NCBI GenBank assembly: GCA_031284025.1 | Contig: JAITAR010000070.1 | Coordinates: 1 to 25,557, forward strand | Reading direction: 5' to 3' | Source: Rickettsiales bacterium | Lineage (GTDB): Bacteria > Pseudomonadota > Alphaproteobacteria > Rickettsiales > UBA1997 | DNA: 25,557 nt | Shown: positions 1-7,634 of the stretch, piece after piece | Numbering within the stretch: position 1 is the stretch's first letter | How the letters are laid out: each line of letters starts with the position of its first letter | Notes under the pieces: model-generated | Databases searched by the model: none | The model's input: only the letters and a program-made list of their open reading frames with translations | Told to the model about the DNA's origin: nothing | Program-made: the position numbers and the translations under genes

Positions 1-219
1 AACCTGGGTTGTTCCCATCACACAGCAATTATCTTTTACAACCGTGCTAGTCTAATTTCTCTGCCTCTGCCATTTCTACGACTAATCCAGTCTAGGAATT
101 GGCTGGTGGAATTTTCCTCTTGAATTTTCCTATTTTATTATAGTCCTACTACGGATATCTGCTGTCTCTATCAAAGCTCTCCCCGGTGAAAAAGTGTTGA
201 AAAATTAGATTAGATTCTT

Positions 220-246
220 AACCTCCAATCAGGTTTGATTTTTTTT
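220..246 (+). terminator. possible weak intrinsic terminator
   Basis: AACCT (220-224) can pair with AGGTT (231-235) around a 6-nt loop, and a run of eight T follows at 239-246. The stem is only 5 bp, so this is a weak candidate for ending a gene that lies left of the window. The region 1-219 has no open frame with a recognisable product; frame 1 is open from the edge to about 126 but resembles nothing known. Confidence 0.3.
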
Positions 247-264
247 CTATAAAAAGGGAATGCT

Positions 265-402
265 ATGAGTACACAGGGTGCAGTTGTTATATGTGTAGCG
301 CTGGTGTGTGTTACTGCCTTTATAATTGCAGGAATGGTAAGTGGTATAAGCTATTTTGCCATCGGAAGAGAAGTGGTTGATAACAAATCTACGGATAAAT
401 AG
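265..402 (+). CDS. 45-residue single-pass membrane peptide, unknown function
   Basis: The frame runs from ATG at 265 to TAG at 400-402. A purine-rich AAAAAGGGA lies 5 nt before the ATG and is a plausible ribosome binding site. Residues about 5-29 are almost all hydrophobic (AVVICVALVCVTAFIIAGMV is the core), followed by a short polar tail ending in NKSTDK, so it reads as one inner-membrane helix with a charged C-terminus. It sits just after a possible terminator and is convergent with ybeY. I do not recognise the family. Small subunits of respiratory oxidases look like this in outline, but nothing beyond size and topology supports that. It could be spurious, although the start signal and the clean helix argue for a real gene. 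Confidence 0.5.
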   Translation: MSTQGAVVICVALVCVTAFIIAGMVSGISYFAIGREVVDNKSTDK

Positions 403-519
403 GGGATCATTCTCATTTTTCGCTTTGCCTTCCTGATTATCGAATTTTCTACACCTGCTTTTATTTCTTCTCTGGAAAACTGGAGGGATATGCCTGAGGA
501 GGTGAAGGTCATGTGGCGG

Positions 520-1026
520 CTAGTGCCGGGTCCGGCCAGCCAAGTCTGCTTTATGCAGTAGAAGGGTCTCGATGCTTACCATTCTTTTGGCATCGGTAGG
601 TTTTGTGTGGTCAAAACCCATAAGATGTAGGATGCCGTGGGTGGTCAGATGTGCTAGATGGTCTCTGAAAGATTTGCCCTGTCTGCTGCTTTCATTCTTC
701 AGAGTCTCCAGTGATATTACAATGTCTCCAAGCAGCATGCATTTTTCCTTTCCAAAATATTTCCCAAATTCTTTTTCATAGATGGGGAATGATAGCACAT
801 CTGTGGGCCTGTCTATGTGTCTATATTTCCTATTAAGACTGCTGATTTTTCTGTCATTGGTTAGCATAATCGTCATCTCGAGAATTGTACCTTTTCTAGT
901 GTCAAAACCCAGCAATTTCACCAGAGAAGACAAAATCTTTTTTGCTAAAGCTTCCAGATCGGCTATTTCTATAAATTTTGTCCATCTTTTGTCCTCTACG
1001 AGAAACTCTATTTTCACCGTATTCAC
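520..1026 (-). CDS. ybeY: endoribonuclease YbeY (rRNA maturation factor)
   Basis: YbeY is a single-domain metal-dependent RNase needed for 16S rRNA 3'-end maturation and ribosome quality control in the cytoplasm. The family signature is complete: HGILHLMGFDH at residues 130-140 gives the three zinc-binding histidines (H130, H134, H140), and the preceding LNRKYRHIDRPTDVLSFP segment (residues about 64-81) is the classic conserved stretch. The length of 168 residues is normal. The start is GTG at 1024-1026, 4 nt after the fabH stop, with no strong Shine-Dalgarno, so it is probably translated by coupling within the rpmF-plsX-fabH-ybeY operon. A second in-frame GTG three codons later is an alternative start. 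In many alphaproteobacteria ybeY sits beside phoH or corC-type genes instead, so its place behind fabH is somewhat unusual. Confidence 0.95.
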   Translation of the reverse strand: MNTVKIEFLVEDKRWTKFIEIADLEALAKKILSSLVKLLGFDTRKGTILEMTIMLTNDRKISSLNRKYRHIDRPTDVLSFPIYEKEFGKYFGKEKCMLLGDIVISLETLKNESSRQGKSFRDHLAHLTTHGILHLMGFDHTKPTDAKRMVSIETLLLHKADLAGRTRH

Positions 1027-1030
1027 AAGT

Positions 1031-1996
1031 TTACCATCTAATCACTGCACTTCCCCAGGTTATACCGCCACCGACAGCACACAAAACTACTGTATTGCCT
1101 TTCTCTATTCCTTGGCCATGGTCAAGGATATAGTCCATTGCTAGAGGAATAGAGGCACTGGATGTATTTCCGTGCATAGCTAGAGTGCTTACCATTTTCT
1201 CGCTGGGCAAATTCAGTCTGCTAGCCATACTGTTGATAAGTCTTTGATTTGCCTGGTGTGGTATCAGAAAATCTATGTCATCGATAGTCAAGTTGCATTT
1301 TTCGAGATTTTCAACTAGGCAATCGTACATTTTGCCTACCGCTATTCTGAATACCTCCTTACCTTGCATTTCTATGAAGCCAGCTTTTCCATTCAAGGAT
1401 ACTCCACCACTAGTCCTCAAAATATTGGAATATCTCCCATTACAGTATAGATTTGTGGCTATTATTCCACTGCTGTCATCCGAACTGGGTCCTAGCAACA
1501 GAGCTCCGGCTCCGTCTCCGAAGAGTATGCAGGTGTTTCTATCTTTCCAATCTACAATTCTAGACATAGTTTCGGCACCTACTACTAAAACATTTTTTGC
1601 CTTACCCAGTTTTACCATAGAATCAGCCATATCCAAAGCGTATAAAAAACCGCAGCAGACGGCCTGCACATCGAATGCACAGCAATCATTGGTCATGTCT
1701 AGTTTACCATGAAGGATAGAGGCACAGGATGGAAAGGTTCTATCGGGAGTCGTTGTAGCAAATACTATGGCGTCAATGTCATTTACAGCTATGTCGACTT
1801 TTTCCAACAATTTCTGTACTGCCCTCACAGCTAGATCCGTTGTAAATTCACCATCGGATGCTATGTGTCGCTCGACTATACCAGTTCTCTCTCTTATCCA
1901 CTCATCGCTCGTGTTAACTATGGATTCCAAATACCCGTTATCATAGACTTTTTCTGGTAAATAACTGCTAACTGCAACGATCTTAGAATTTAGCAT
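1031..1996 (-). CDS. fabH: beta-ketoacyl-ACP synthase III (FabH)
   Basis: FabH condenses acetyl-CoA with malonyl-ACP to start type II fatty-acid synthesis. The thiolase-fold catalytic triad is visible. The nucleophilic Cys is in QAVCCGF (residue 114 from the chosen start), His247 is in IPHQANQRLI and Asn277 is in GNTSSASIPLA. The GDGAGALLL and C-terminal GGGITWGSAV motifs are also present. The frame is open up to a GTG at 2041, but that GTG lies inside the GGAGGTG of the plsX end and would add 15 residues not expected in the family. The ATG at 1994-1996 gives MLNSKIVAVSSYLPE, matches the usual FabH N-terminus and yields 321 residues, a typical length. It follows plsX by about 31 nt in the operon. 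Confidence 0.95.
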   Translation of the reverse strand: MLNSKIVAVSSYLPEKVYDNGYLESIVNTSDEWIRERTGIVERHIASDGEFTTDLAVRAVQKLLEKVDIAVNDIDAIVFATTTPDRTFPSCASILHGKLDMTNDCCAFDVQAVCCGFLYALDMADSMVKLGKAKNVLVVGAETMSRIVDWKDRNTCILFGDGAGALLLGPSSDDSSGIIATNLYCNGRYSNILRTSGGVSLNGKAGFIEMQGKEVFRIAVGKMYDCLVENLEKCNLTIDDIDFLIPHQANQRLINSMASRLNLPSEKMVSTLAMHGNTSSASIPLAMDYILDHGQGIEKGNTVVLCAVGGGITWGSAVIRW

Positions 1997-2027
1997 GGAA
2001 CTTCTTAGTTTAGTTGATAAAATTCTA

Positions 2028-3071
2028 TCAGTCTGTAGCACCTCCAGCCATGGGTGGTGACATAAGGCTAATAATTTTGGTGTTTATATTATTTCTAATC
2101 AATTTTAGAGTATTTTCTATAGAAAAATAAAATGCCATCTCGTTGGCATTGCCATGGCTTTTCACCGAGATTCCATTTAACCCTATAAACATAGCTCCAT
2201 TATGAATTTCCGGGTCTATCCTACTTTTAAATGTTTTCAACGATCTATACATGAGAAGACAGGCAAGTTTCGATAGTAGCGATCCTGATAGGATTTCTTT
2301 TAAATTTGTGGTTAAAAATTTGGCAGCGCCCTCTATCGTCTTTAGAGCAACATTTCCAGTGAATCCATCGGTTACCACCACATCAACAACACTGTTGAAT
2401 ATGTCGCCTCCTTCGATAAATCCATAGAAATTATCTCCCAGGGAACTTTCCCTTAGCAAAACTGCTGCCTGTTTTACCACATCGTTGCCCTTAAGATTTT
2501 CAGAACCCACATTCAGCAGTCCTATTTTTGGATTTTCTTTGCCAGTTATAGCGCCATAGAATATGCTACCCATCACAGCGAATTGATACAAATTTTCGGC
2601 GTTACAGTCTATATTTGCCCCCATGTCAAGGAGAGCCACCACGCCATTATCTATAGTGGGCAACATTTGTATCAGAGCTGGTCTATCTATATCCGGTAAT
2701 GACCTTAGAAGTAACTTAGACATTGCCATCAGCGCACCAGTGTTACCTGCCGATATGTTAGCATCCGCCTGCTTTTGCTTTACGGCCTCTATGGCTAACC
2801 ACATGCTAGAACCCTTCCCTTGTCTCAGGGCTACCGAAGGTTTCTCTTCGCTAGATATTTTTCTATCTGTGTGCACCACAGTACATTTTCCTAGAGGTAT
2901 TTTATACTCGCCAATGCCACTGTTCAGCTGTTCACCGTCACCAAAAAGTATAAACCTGACGTTCGCATCCGGGTTCCTTCTGAGGAAGGTAGAAATACCT
3001 CCAATCTGAGCCTTTGGGTAATTGTCTCCTCCCAAACAGTCGATCGCAATTGTAACTTCAGAATTTTTCAT
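2028..3071 (-). CDS. plsX: phosphate acyltransferase PlsX
   Basis: PlsX makes acyl-phosphate from acyl-ACP, the substrate that PlsY uses for the first acylation of glycerol-3-phosphate in phospholipid synthesis. It is a peripheral membrane enzyme. The N-terminus TIAIDCLGGDNYP is the family's DAMGGD-type motif with Ala-Met changed to Cys-Leu. Further family blocks follow: GKGSSMWLAIEAVK, ADANISAGNTGALMA, RPALIQMLP, LLDMGAN, and VVTDGFTGNVALKTIEGAA. The length of 347 residues is normal. The ATG at 3071 has GGAG about 10 nt upstream and lies 5 nt after the rpmF stop, so the two are translated from one message. The 3' end carries GGAGGTG, which overlaps the region before fabH. Confidence 0.96.
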   Translation of the reverse strand: MKNSEVTIAIDCLGGDNYPKAQIGGISTFLRRNPDANVRFILFGDGEQLNSGIGEYKIPLGKCTVVHTDRKISSEEKPSVALRQGKGSSMWLAIEAVKQKQADANISAGNTGALMAMSKLLLRSLPDIDRPALIQMLPTIDNGVVALLDMGANIDCNAENLYQFAVMGSIFYGAITGKENPKIGLLNVGSENLKGNDVVKQAAVLLRESSLGDNFYGFIEGGDIFNSVVDVVVTDGFTGNVALKTIEGAAKFLTTNLKEILSGSLLSKLACLLMYRSLKTFKSRIDPEIHNGAMFIGLNGISVKSHGNANEMAFYFSIENTLKLIRNNINTKIISLMSPPMAGGATD

Positions 3072-3076
3072 GAAAG

Positions 3077-3292
3077 CTATTCTCCAGTCTCGTCATCTTT
3101 CTTCTTCCTGGGTTTATCTTCTATAACCTTTCTACCTCTATAGTGCCCGTCCAGAGATATGTGGTGCTGTAGCTGGTATTCACCAGTTTCACTGTTCGTA
3201 ACAACATTGGGAACCTCGATTCTGTAAGTTCCATTCCCGCCCCTTCTCATACCTCTTTTCGAGGGCGATGTCTTTTTCTTTGGTACTGCCAT
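3077..3292 (-). CDS. rpmF: 50S ribosomal protein L32
   Basis: L32 is a small basic protein of the large ribosomal subunit. The start MAVPKKKTSPSKRGMRRG is diagnostic for bL32, and the body has the alphaproteobacterial HHISLDGHYRGRKV form rather than the four-cysteine zinc version. It is 71 residues, with an acidic-basic tail (KPRKKKDDETGE). It is the first gene of the minus-strand operon with plsX, fabH and ybeY; the rpmF-plsX-fabH order is widely conserved in bacteria and links ribosome production to membrane lipid synthesis. A promoter candidate lies just upstream at 3318-3345. Confidence 0.96.
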   Translation of the reverse strand: MAVPKKKTSPSKRGMRRGGNGTYRIEVPNVVTNSETGEYQLQHHISLDGHYRGRKVIEDKPRKKKDDETGE

Positions 3293-3317
3293 AGTGTATT
3301 TTTAAAAATTCGGACGG

Positions 3318-3345
3318 ATTGTACTACGGTTTTTTAAAAAAACAA
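3318..3345 (-). promoter_or_regulatory. candidate promoter of the rpmF-plsX-fabH-ybeY operon
   Basis: Read on the minus strand, TTGTTT (3345-3340) is followed after 16 nt by TACAAT (3323-3318), about 26 nt before the rpmF ATG. The leader would be short. The spacer includes an A/T run that also serves as the tail of the upstream terminator. Confidence 0.5.
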
Positions 3346-3377
3346 GAAACTAATGTTGGCAAAGCCTGCATTAGTTT
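3334..3377 (-). terminator. intrinsic terminator on the minus strand, upstream of rpmF
   Basis: AAACTAATG (3347-3355) pairs perfectly with CATTAGTTT (3369-3377), and an inner GGC/GCC pair extends the stem. On the minus strand the hairpin is followed by CTTG and seven T (3340-3334... read downward from 3342), the usual shape of an intrinsic terminator. No gene is annotated upstream on that strand, so it would end a minus-strand transcript from the 3380-3880 region, or insulate the rpmF promoter. Confidence 0.5.
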
Positions 3378-3647
3378 TGGAACCACCTAACGTCAGTTGT
3401 AGACAATGGCCAAAGTTTTCCACTATAATCTACCAAGCGGCAATGGAAGGCTATGGTGAAACATTTCTATAGTATTTTCAATTAAAAATGTGAAAGGTGA
3501 TAGCAATTTAAATTATAAAGACTAATTATCCTGAAGAGGACAGCGATTAATTAATGGTTTGACATCGACCATCATTTCGGCTGGCAACGGTCACCGCTAC
3601 AAGAGGCGACGCTTAGCCTATAGATATTTCTGATTTTTGCGTGAAAA

Positions 3648-3669
3648 CAGCAGGGCAGGCACCCTGCTG
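3648..3669. other. strong 8-bp GC-rich hairpin
   Basis: CAGCAGGG (3648-3655) and CCCTGCTG (3662-3669) pair perfectly around a 6-nt loop. The plus-strand tail is CTTGCTTT and the minus-strand tail is TTTTCACG, so it is only a marginal terminator on either strand. It stands out against AT-rich surroundings and may close a small RNA or act as a bidirectional terminator. Confidence 0.4.
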
Positions 3670-3883
3670 CTTGCTTTAGCTAGAAAGATTGAGGTTACTG
3701 TGGCTAATTTCAACTAAAAAATAATAAATAGTCTTTTTTTATGGCTAACCAACCTATATGGCAAGTGACTCAGTTCAAAAGAGGTCCAAGGTATCTTAAA
3801 CAGAGTACTTGATGATAAAAATAATCATTTACAATTAATAAAAAGCATTTATTCTACAATCATACTTTGTATTTGTTTTTACC

Positions 3884-6841
3884 ATGAAAATTCTAAGAAA
3901 AAAGAAAATTAGCGATTGGCGAGTGAGTTTTGTTTTCTATTCTGGCCTAGTAGCGGTGGTGGCTCTATTTGGTACTGTGAAAATAGCTAGAGTCGAGGCT
4001 ATCACAGCAAATAATTTTGTTGATTTAAAGAACGCCGTTGGCGATACAAATGAAAAAAATATAGATATAAAAGAAGACATACCTTTCATCGATGTAATAG
4101 TAATTAATCGCAACAATCTGATCATTTCTGGATCTAAGGAAGGAGAGTTAGCCAAATTTAATGGAAATTTGGGAAAGAGATTTTTTCTACTTGAAAAAAA
4201 TTCAAAAATTGAACTGAAAAATCTTCATTTTAACAATGGAGGCACCAACACGGTAAAAAATCTCTTTAAACTTTTTGAGAGTGACCGAAATGAAGGTGGT
4301 GGAGCTATCAGTCTCAACAATGGAACAGGAATCATTCTAGAAAATGTTGTCCTGGAGAACAATAAAAATATATACATTGGAGGAGCTATTAGTTCTTGTG
4401 GGAAGGATAATAACATAAATACTCTAGTTCTCAGAAAAACTACATTTTATAATAATGAAAGTTTTGGAACTGGCTCTGAAGATGGTGGTGGCGCGATCTA
4501 CGCTGGATCTTCAAATATAACTTTTGCCGGAGAGACAAAATTCATAAAAAACATTTCTTCTGGCAATGGAGGAGCCATCTATTCTGACGGAACAGTCACA
4601 GAAGTTTCAGACGAAGGTATAGTTTCAAATAATATAAACATTCTAACTTTCGATGGAAAAACTACCTTTGACGGCAACGAAAGCGGAGGAATAGGAACCA
4701 AAAAAGGCGGCGGCGGCGCAATCTACGCCAGATCTTCAAAGATAATTTTTGGCGAAGATACAGAGTTCATAGGAAATACTTCCTCCGCCAACGGAGGAGC
4801 TATCTGCACCTGCGGAAAGGAGAAGGATATTGAAGATGTTAATGTAGAAAAGTCAAATGAACAAGAGCCGGATACTTCAGAACTGAATACTCTAGAGTTC
4901 AAAGGAAAAGCTATCTTCAAAGAGAATAAAATTAATGACGAATTAGATGGCGGAGCTATCTACGCTTTTCGTTCATTGTTAATCTTCAGAAAGCTGGCAA
5001 TTTTTGAAAAAAATAGCAACAAAAGTGATGACGGTGATGGTGGTGCCATCTATGCCTTTGACAGTGTGTCTATAGAATTCAACAATGGTCTTCAGCTAGT
5101 TAATAATGTTACGAAGGCCACAGATAGTGGAGCCATATACATGTATGGTCTAAACAGTGATAGACTGGTTACCATAACGATAGTGCAGAAAAATCCAGCT
5201 GTACCAACGGAGTTTAGCGGAAACAGATCAATGGATGGTAGACAGTGCGCTATTTACATGAGAGAATATTCGCGATTAAATTTTATCATAGAGGAAAATA
5301 ACAATGTCGATATTTTCGATACCATATGCGGTGGAGGAAAATTGGATAATGATAATCTCGTAACTGTGGATGGCATAGGTTGGTTTAATCTGAGAAGAGG
5401 TGGTTTCATAGAAAATGTTAGTCTCGTCAACAAAGGGAATATAGCTTTGATAGGTGGAGCCAACGAACTGAATCTAATTGATTTTACAAATTCTGGCACA
5501 GTTAAATTTGAAATATTTTCCGATGGAAGATGCGCAAAAATCAAAGCAGACAGTATGACTCTAAATGCTGGAACCACTTTGGAAGTAGTGGCAACCAAAG
5601 GACAGTACAAAGCAGGAAAAAGCTATGACATTTTGATCGTAAATAAAAAAGAAGGAGAAAACAAGAATATTACAATAAATGATCTTAAAAATATTAGTTT
5701 AAGATCTTTTCAAGAAAATCTGAAAATCAAAGAAGATTTTTCTGAAAATGGAAGAATCTACAGAATAGTAGTTGAAGAGGACATTAACATAAAAGATAAT
5801 CCAGTGGGGACAAATCTATTTTTCTATCTGGGTGCGCTGGATAGTAATCAGCAAAATGTAGACGATGTTCTAACGGACATCTATCTCAGAAATCCAAACG
5901 ACAAAAAACTAAATGTTATGCTAAACCACACTGAGGAACTTGGCAATCACGAAGACATAAAAGAAACTCTAAGTCAAATGTCTCCCCAGCTGTTAGCTGA
6001 TGTCATAGGCAGTGATCTCATAGATATCGCTAGACAACAGGTGAAAAGAGACATAGATAGTCGTCTGAGCTACAGAAGTAGCAAACTAGCCAATGGAATG
6101 GAAGACAGCACTATTGGCTTTACAATGGGAACTATTTTACATTTGAAAAGGATTACTTTGGACTTCTATGGAACCATAGACAGCCATTTTCTTAAGGGGA
6201 ATCAGGGTAACGAAGCTAAAATCACCAAAGGAGCTGTAATTTTTCGGCTATCGGCGAAAATTATCGGCGAATTGAACCTGGCCGCTAATCTGTCCTACGG
6301 GATAAACAACCACACAGTGGGTAGAAACATAGAAAAACTAAATGAGATCGCAAAGTCCAATTTTTCAACAAATACATTCGCTATAGTCACGGCGATGGAG
6401 AGAGAATTTAGAATAAGCTACCTAATATTCGCTCCTTCTCTATCATTGCGGGCCTCTCTGCTAACCCATGGCCGATTTAGCGAAAAAAATGCAGGAATTT
6501 TAAATTTGACGGTGGATAGCGGCAGCTATCGTATGTTAACTGGCAGTTTAAATCTGACTGTAGCTATAAATTTGGCTAGGTTTAGACCATTTATTGTCCT
6601 AGGCACTAGTTATCTCCTAGAGTATAGTAGTCCAGAAATTTCAGCTAGTTTTGGAGAGTATCCAAGTTCTATTAAACTTAAAAGCAGAGGAGTAGAATCC
6701 GGTAGGCTATTTGGTTCTATGTCTCTAGGCTTTGAATACAAACTAGCTCATGGTCTGTCTTTTTCTCTGCTGGGCGACTGTCAGGTCGCTGGCAACTATA
6801 GATCACTCGCCATCGGTGTCGCTGTAGGATATCTCTTCTAG
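3884..6841 (+). CDS. Pmp-like autotransporter, outer-membrane surface protein
   Basis: The 985-residue product has three parts. The first is a basic N-terminus plus hydrophobic stretch (residues about 15-38, ending near ARVEA), which reads as a signal peptide. The second is a passenger with at least eight GGAI motifs (for example GGGAISLNNG, NGGAIYSDG, DGGAIYAF), interleaved with FxxN motifs (FYNN, FIKN, FDGN, FIGN, FKEN, FEKN), between residues about 105 and 460. The third is a C-terminal beta-domain of roughly 270-290 residues with alternating strands, ending in VAVGYLF with a terminal Phe, as expected for BAM-inserted outer-membrane proteins. GGA(I/L/V) plus FxxN repeats are the hallmark of chlamydial polymorphic membrane proteins and related beta-helix passengers, so an adhesin or surface antigen is likely (inference). 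The ATG at 3884 has no clear Shine-Dalgarno. It is a single-gene unit. Confidence 0.88.
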   Translation: MKILRKKKISDWRVSFVFYSGLVAVVALFGTVKIARVEAITANNFVDLKNAVGDTNEKNIDIKEDIPFIDVIVINRNNLIISGSKEGELAKFNGNLGKRFFLLEKNSKIELKNLHFNNGGTNTVKNLFKLFESDRNEGGGAISLNNGTGIILENVVLENNKNIYIGGAISSCGKDNNINTLVLRKTTFYNNESFGTGSEDGGGAIYAGSSNITFAGETKFIKNISSGNGGAIYSDGTVTEVSDEGIVSNNINILTFDGKTTFDGNESGGIGTKKGGGGAIYARSSKIIFGEDTEFIGNTSSANGGAICTCGKEKDIEDVNVEKSNEQEPDTSELNTLEFKGKAIFKENKINDELDGGAIYAFRSLLIFRKLAIFEKNSNKSDDGDGGAIYAFDSVSIEFNNGLQLVNNVTKATDSGAIYMYGLNSDRLVTITIVQKNPAVPTEFSGNRSMDGRQCAIYMREYSRLNFIIEENNNVDIFDTICGGGKLDNDNLVTVDGIGWFNLRRGGFIENVSLVNKGNIALIGGANELNLIDFTNSGTVKFEIFSDGRCAKIKADSMTLNAGTTLEVVATKGQYKAGKSYDILIVNKKEGENKNITINDLKNISLRSFQENLKIKEDFSENGRIYRIVVEEDINIKDNPVGTNLFFYLGALDSNQQNVDDVLTDIYLRNPNDKKLNVMLNHTEELGNHEDIKETLSQMSPQLLADVIGSDLIDIARQQVKRDIDSRLSYRSSKLANGMEDSTIGFTMGTILHLKRITLDFYGTIDSHFLKGNQGNEAKITKGAVIFRLSAKIIGELNLAANLSYGINNHTVGRNIEKLNEIAKSNFSTNTFAIVTAMEREFRISYLIFAPSLSLRASLLTHGRFSEKNAGILNLTVDSGSYRMLTGSLNLTVAINLARFRPFIVLGTSYLLEYSSPEISASFGEYPSSIKLKSRGVESGRLFGSMSLGFEYKLAHGLSFSLLGDCQVAGNYRSLAIGVAVGYLF

Positions 6842-6867
6842 AGTTATCCAAATTTATCTTACAGTAA

Positions 6868-6896
6868 TTTCTTCATTTTCTTAGTGAAATGAGGAA
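6868..6896 (+). other. hairpin after the autotransporter stop
   Basis: TTCTTCATTT can pair with AAATGAGGAA (10 bp with one G-T pair) about 30 nt after the stop codon. No T-run follows, so it is at best a weak terminator or an mRNA 3'-end stabilising stem. Confidence 0.3.
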
Positions 6897-6915
6897 GTCA
6901 GGAGAATAGATAAAC

Positions 6916-7167
6916 TTTCTTCCCCCAATGGAACGTCCTGGAACGCCCCAGCCCCGAATGGATCCCGGAGGGAGTTGTCCCACATTCGTTGCCGCCGGAA
7001 ATTTTTCAGCCCCGTATGCCTAAACCGTGAACAGAAATCAGAAAAAGGGATTTTAAAACACACGACCAGCGGCAAGGTCCCAAAAGCAACCAACGAATAC
7101 GGGACAACCCCCTCCGAATCGAGTCCATCGCTATCTCTAGGATGTACCCTGTACCCGTGGGAGAAAA
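6916..7167 (-). ncRNA. unidentified GC-rich structured RNA or inverted-repeat element
   Basis: Two 26-nt arms, 6966-6991 and 7091-7116, are inverted copies that differ at three positions. As plus-strand RNA all three are A-C mismatches. As minus-strand RNA all three become G-U pairs, so the stem is unbroken only on the minus strand. Further pairing nests inside (GCCGCCGG 6991-6998 with CCAGCGGC 7066-7073) and outside (TTTCTTCCC near 6916 with GGGAGAAA 7159-7166). The arms are clearly GC-rich in an AT-rich genome, a usual mark of structured RNA in such genomes. It begins about 25 nt after the argR stop, so it may be the 3' untranslated region of argR or its own transcript. It does not match the 4.5S RNA, RNase P or tmRNA signatures I looked for. 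A short repeat element (MITE-like) is the main alternative. Confidence 0.5.
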
Positions 7168-7190
7168 ACTTGATAGCGAATGACGTCTAT

Positions 7191-7634
7191 TTATTTTTCT
7201 AAATTAAGCAGAAACATGTCCTTCAGGGTTCGTGCTAAATCCTCAACCTGTTTCGTATCATCTGGAATAACTAAAACGGTATTGCTTCCCGCTATAGTTG
7301 CTAGTACATTTCGTACATTCCTCTCGTCTATCATCTGCCCAATTAGATTGGCAGCCCTATTGTAGGTCTTTATTGTCACATTGTAACCATTATGTTCCAC
7401 CGCTGTGACCAAATTCTTAACCCAGTTCCCTATCTCTATAGGCTTATTGTGTATGATGTAGTAGGTATCCTTATTCTCATCCACAATCTTAACTGTATTT
7501 AACTTCTTTAGTATTCTAGAAATATTTGACTGGGTGGTATTATAACCCTTCTTCGAAAGAATCTCTGTCAACTCATATTGAGTCTTGATTTTACTGGTTT
7601 GTATAAGATTCTTAATAATGAATTCTAACTTCAT
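7191..7634 (-). CDS. argR: ArgR/AhrC-family transcriptional repressor
   Basis: The 147-residue product has the two ArgR domains. Residues 1-65 form the winged helix, with the recognition segment TTQSNISRILKKLNTVKI (33-50) matching the family's VTQATISRDLKEL. Residues about 70-147 form the oligomerisation and ligand domain, ending in TVLVIPDDTKQVEDLARTLKDMF. In classical ArgR the ligand loop reads GTIAGDDT, with two aspartates that contact arginine; here it is ATIAGSNT (S117, N118), so arginine sensing may be lost or changed. The start ATG (7632-7634) has AGGAAG 3 nt upstream. Two palindromes overlap its promoter (7722-7770), which suggests autoregulation. A structured element lies directly downstream. 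Confidence 0.88.
   Translation of the reverse strand: MKLEFIIKNLIQTSKIKTQYELTEILSKKGYNTTQSNISRILKKLNTVKIVDENKDTYYIIHNKPIEIGNWVKNLVTAVEHNGYNVTIKTYNRAANLIGQMIDERNVRNVLATIAGSNTVLVIPDDTKQVEDLARTLKDMFLLNLEK

Larger units (their letters stand above)
3293..3883. other. intergenic region between rpmF and the autotransporter
   Basis: This 591-bp gap separates two divergent genes. It holds the rpmF promoter and the minus-strand terminator near its left end. A GC-richer patch lies at about 3555-3672, with CGGTCACCG and GGCT...AGCC complementarity, and it ends in the hairpin at 3648-3669. No convincing open frame was seen on either strand. A TACAAT at about 3854 and AT-rich sequence before 3884 may form the autotransporter promoter, but no good -35 could be paired with it. 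Confidence 0.5.

Noticed and set aside
511..561. Sixteen-codon plus-strand frame with a perfect AGGAGGT upstream (ATG at 511)
   Set aside because: It lies antisense within the end of ybeY, is very short and has no other support; the Shine-Dalgarno match is likely chance.
3540..3720. Possible two-piece tmRNA or 4.5S RNA in the gap before the autotransporter
   Set aside because: The ...GCTTTAGCTAG ending resembles a tag end only superficially; no tRNA-like domain, tag frame or 4.5S loop motif could be found.
7081..7125. tRNA-like T-loop (CTCGATTC on the minus strand) near the structured element
   Set aside because: The flanking bases do not form a T-arm, acceptor stem or CCA; it belongs to the long inverted repeat.
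6881..7202. Short open frames on both strands across the structured element (70 and 75 residues)
   Set aside because: They follow the inverted repeat and GC-rich composition; the base-pairing pattern explains the sequence better than a protein does.
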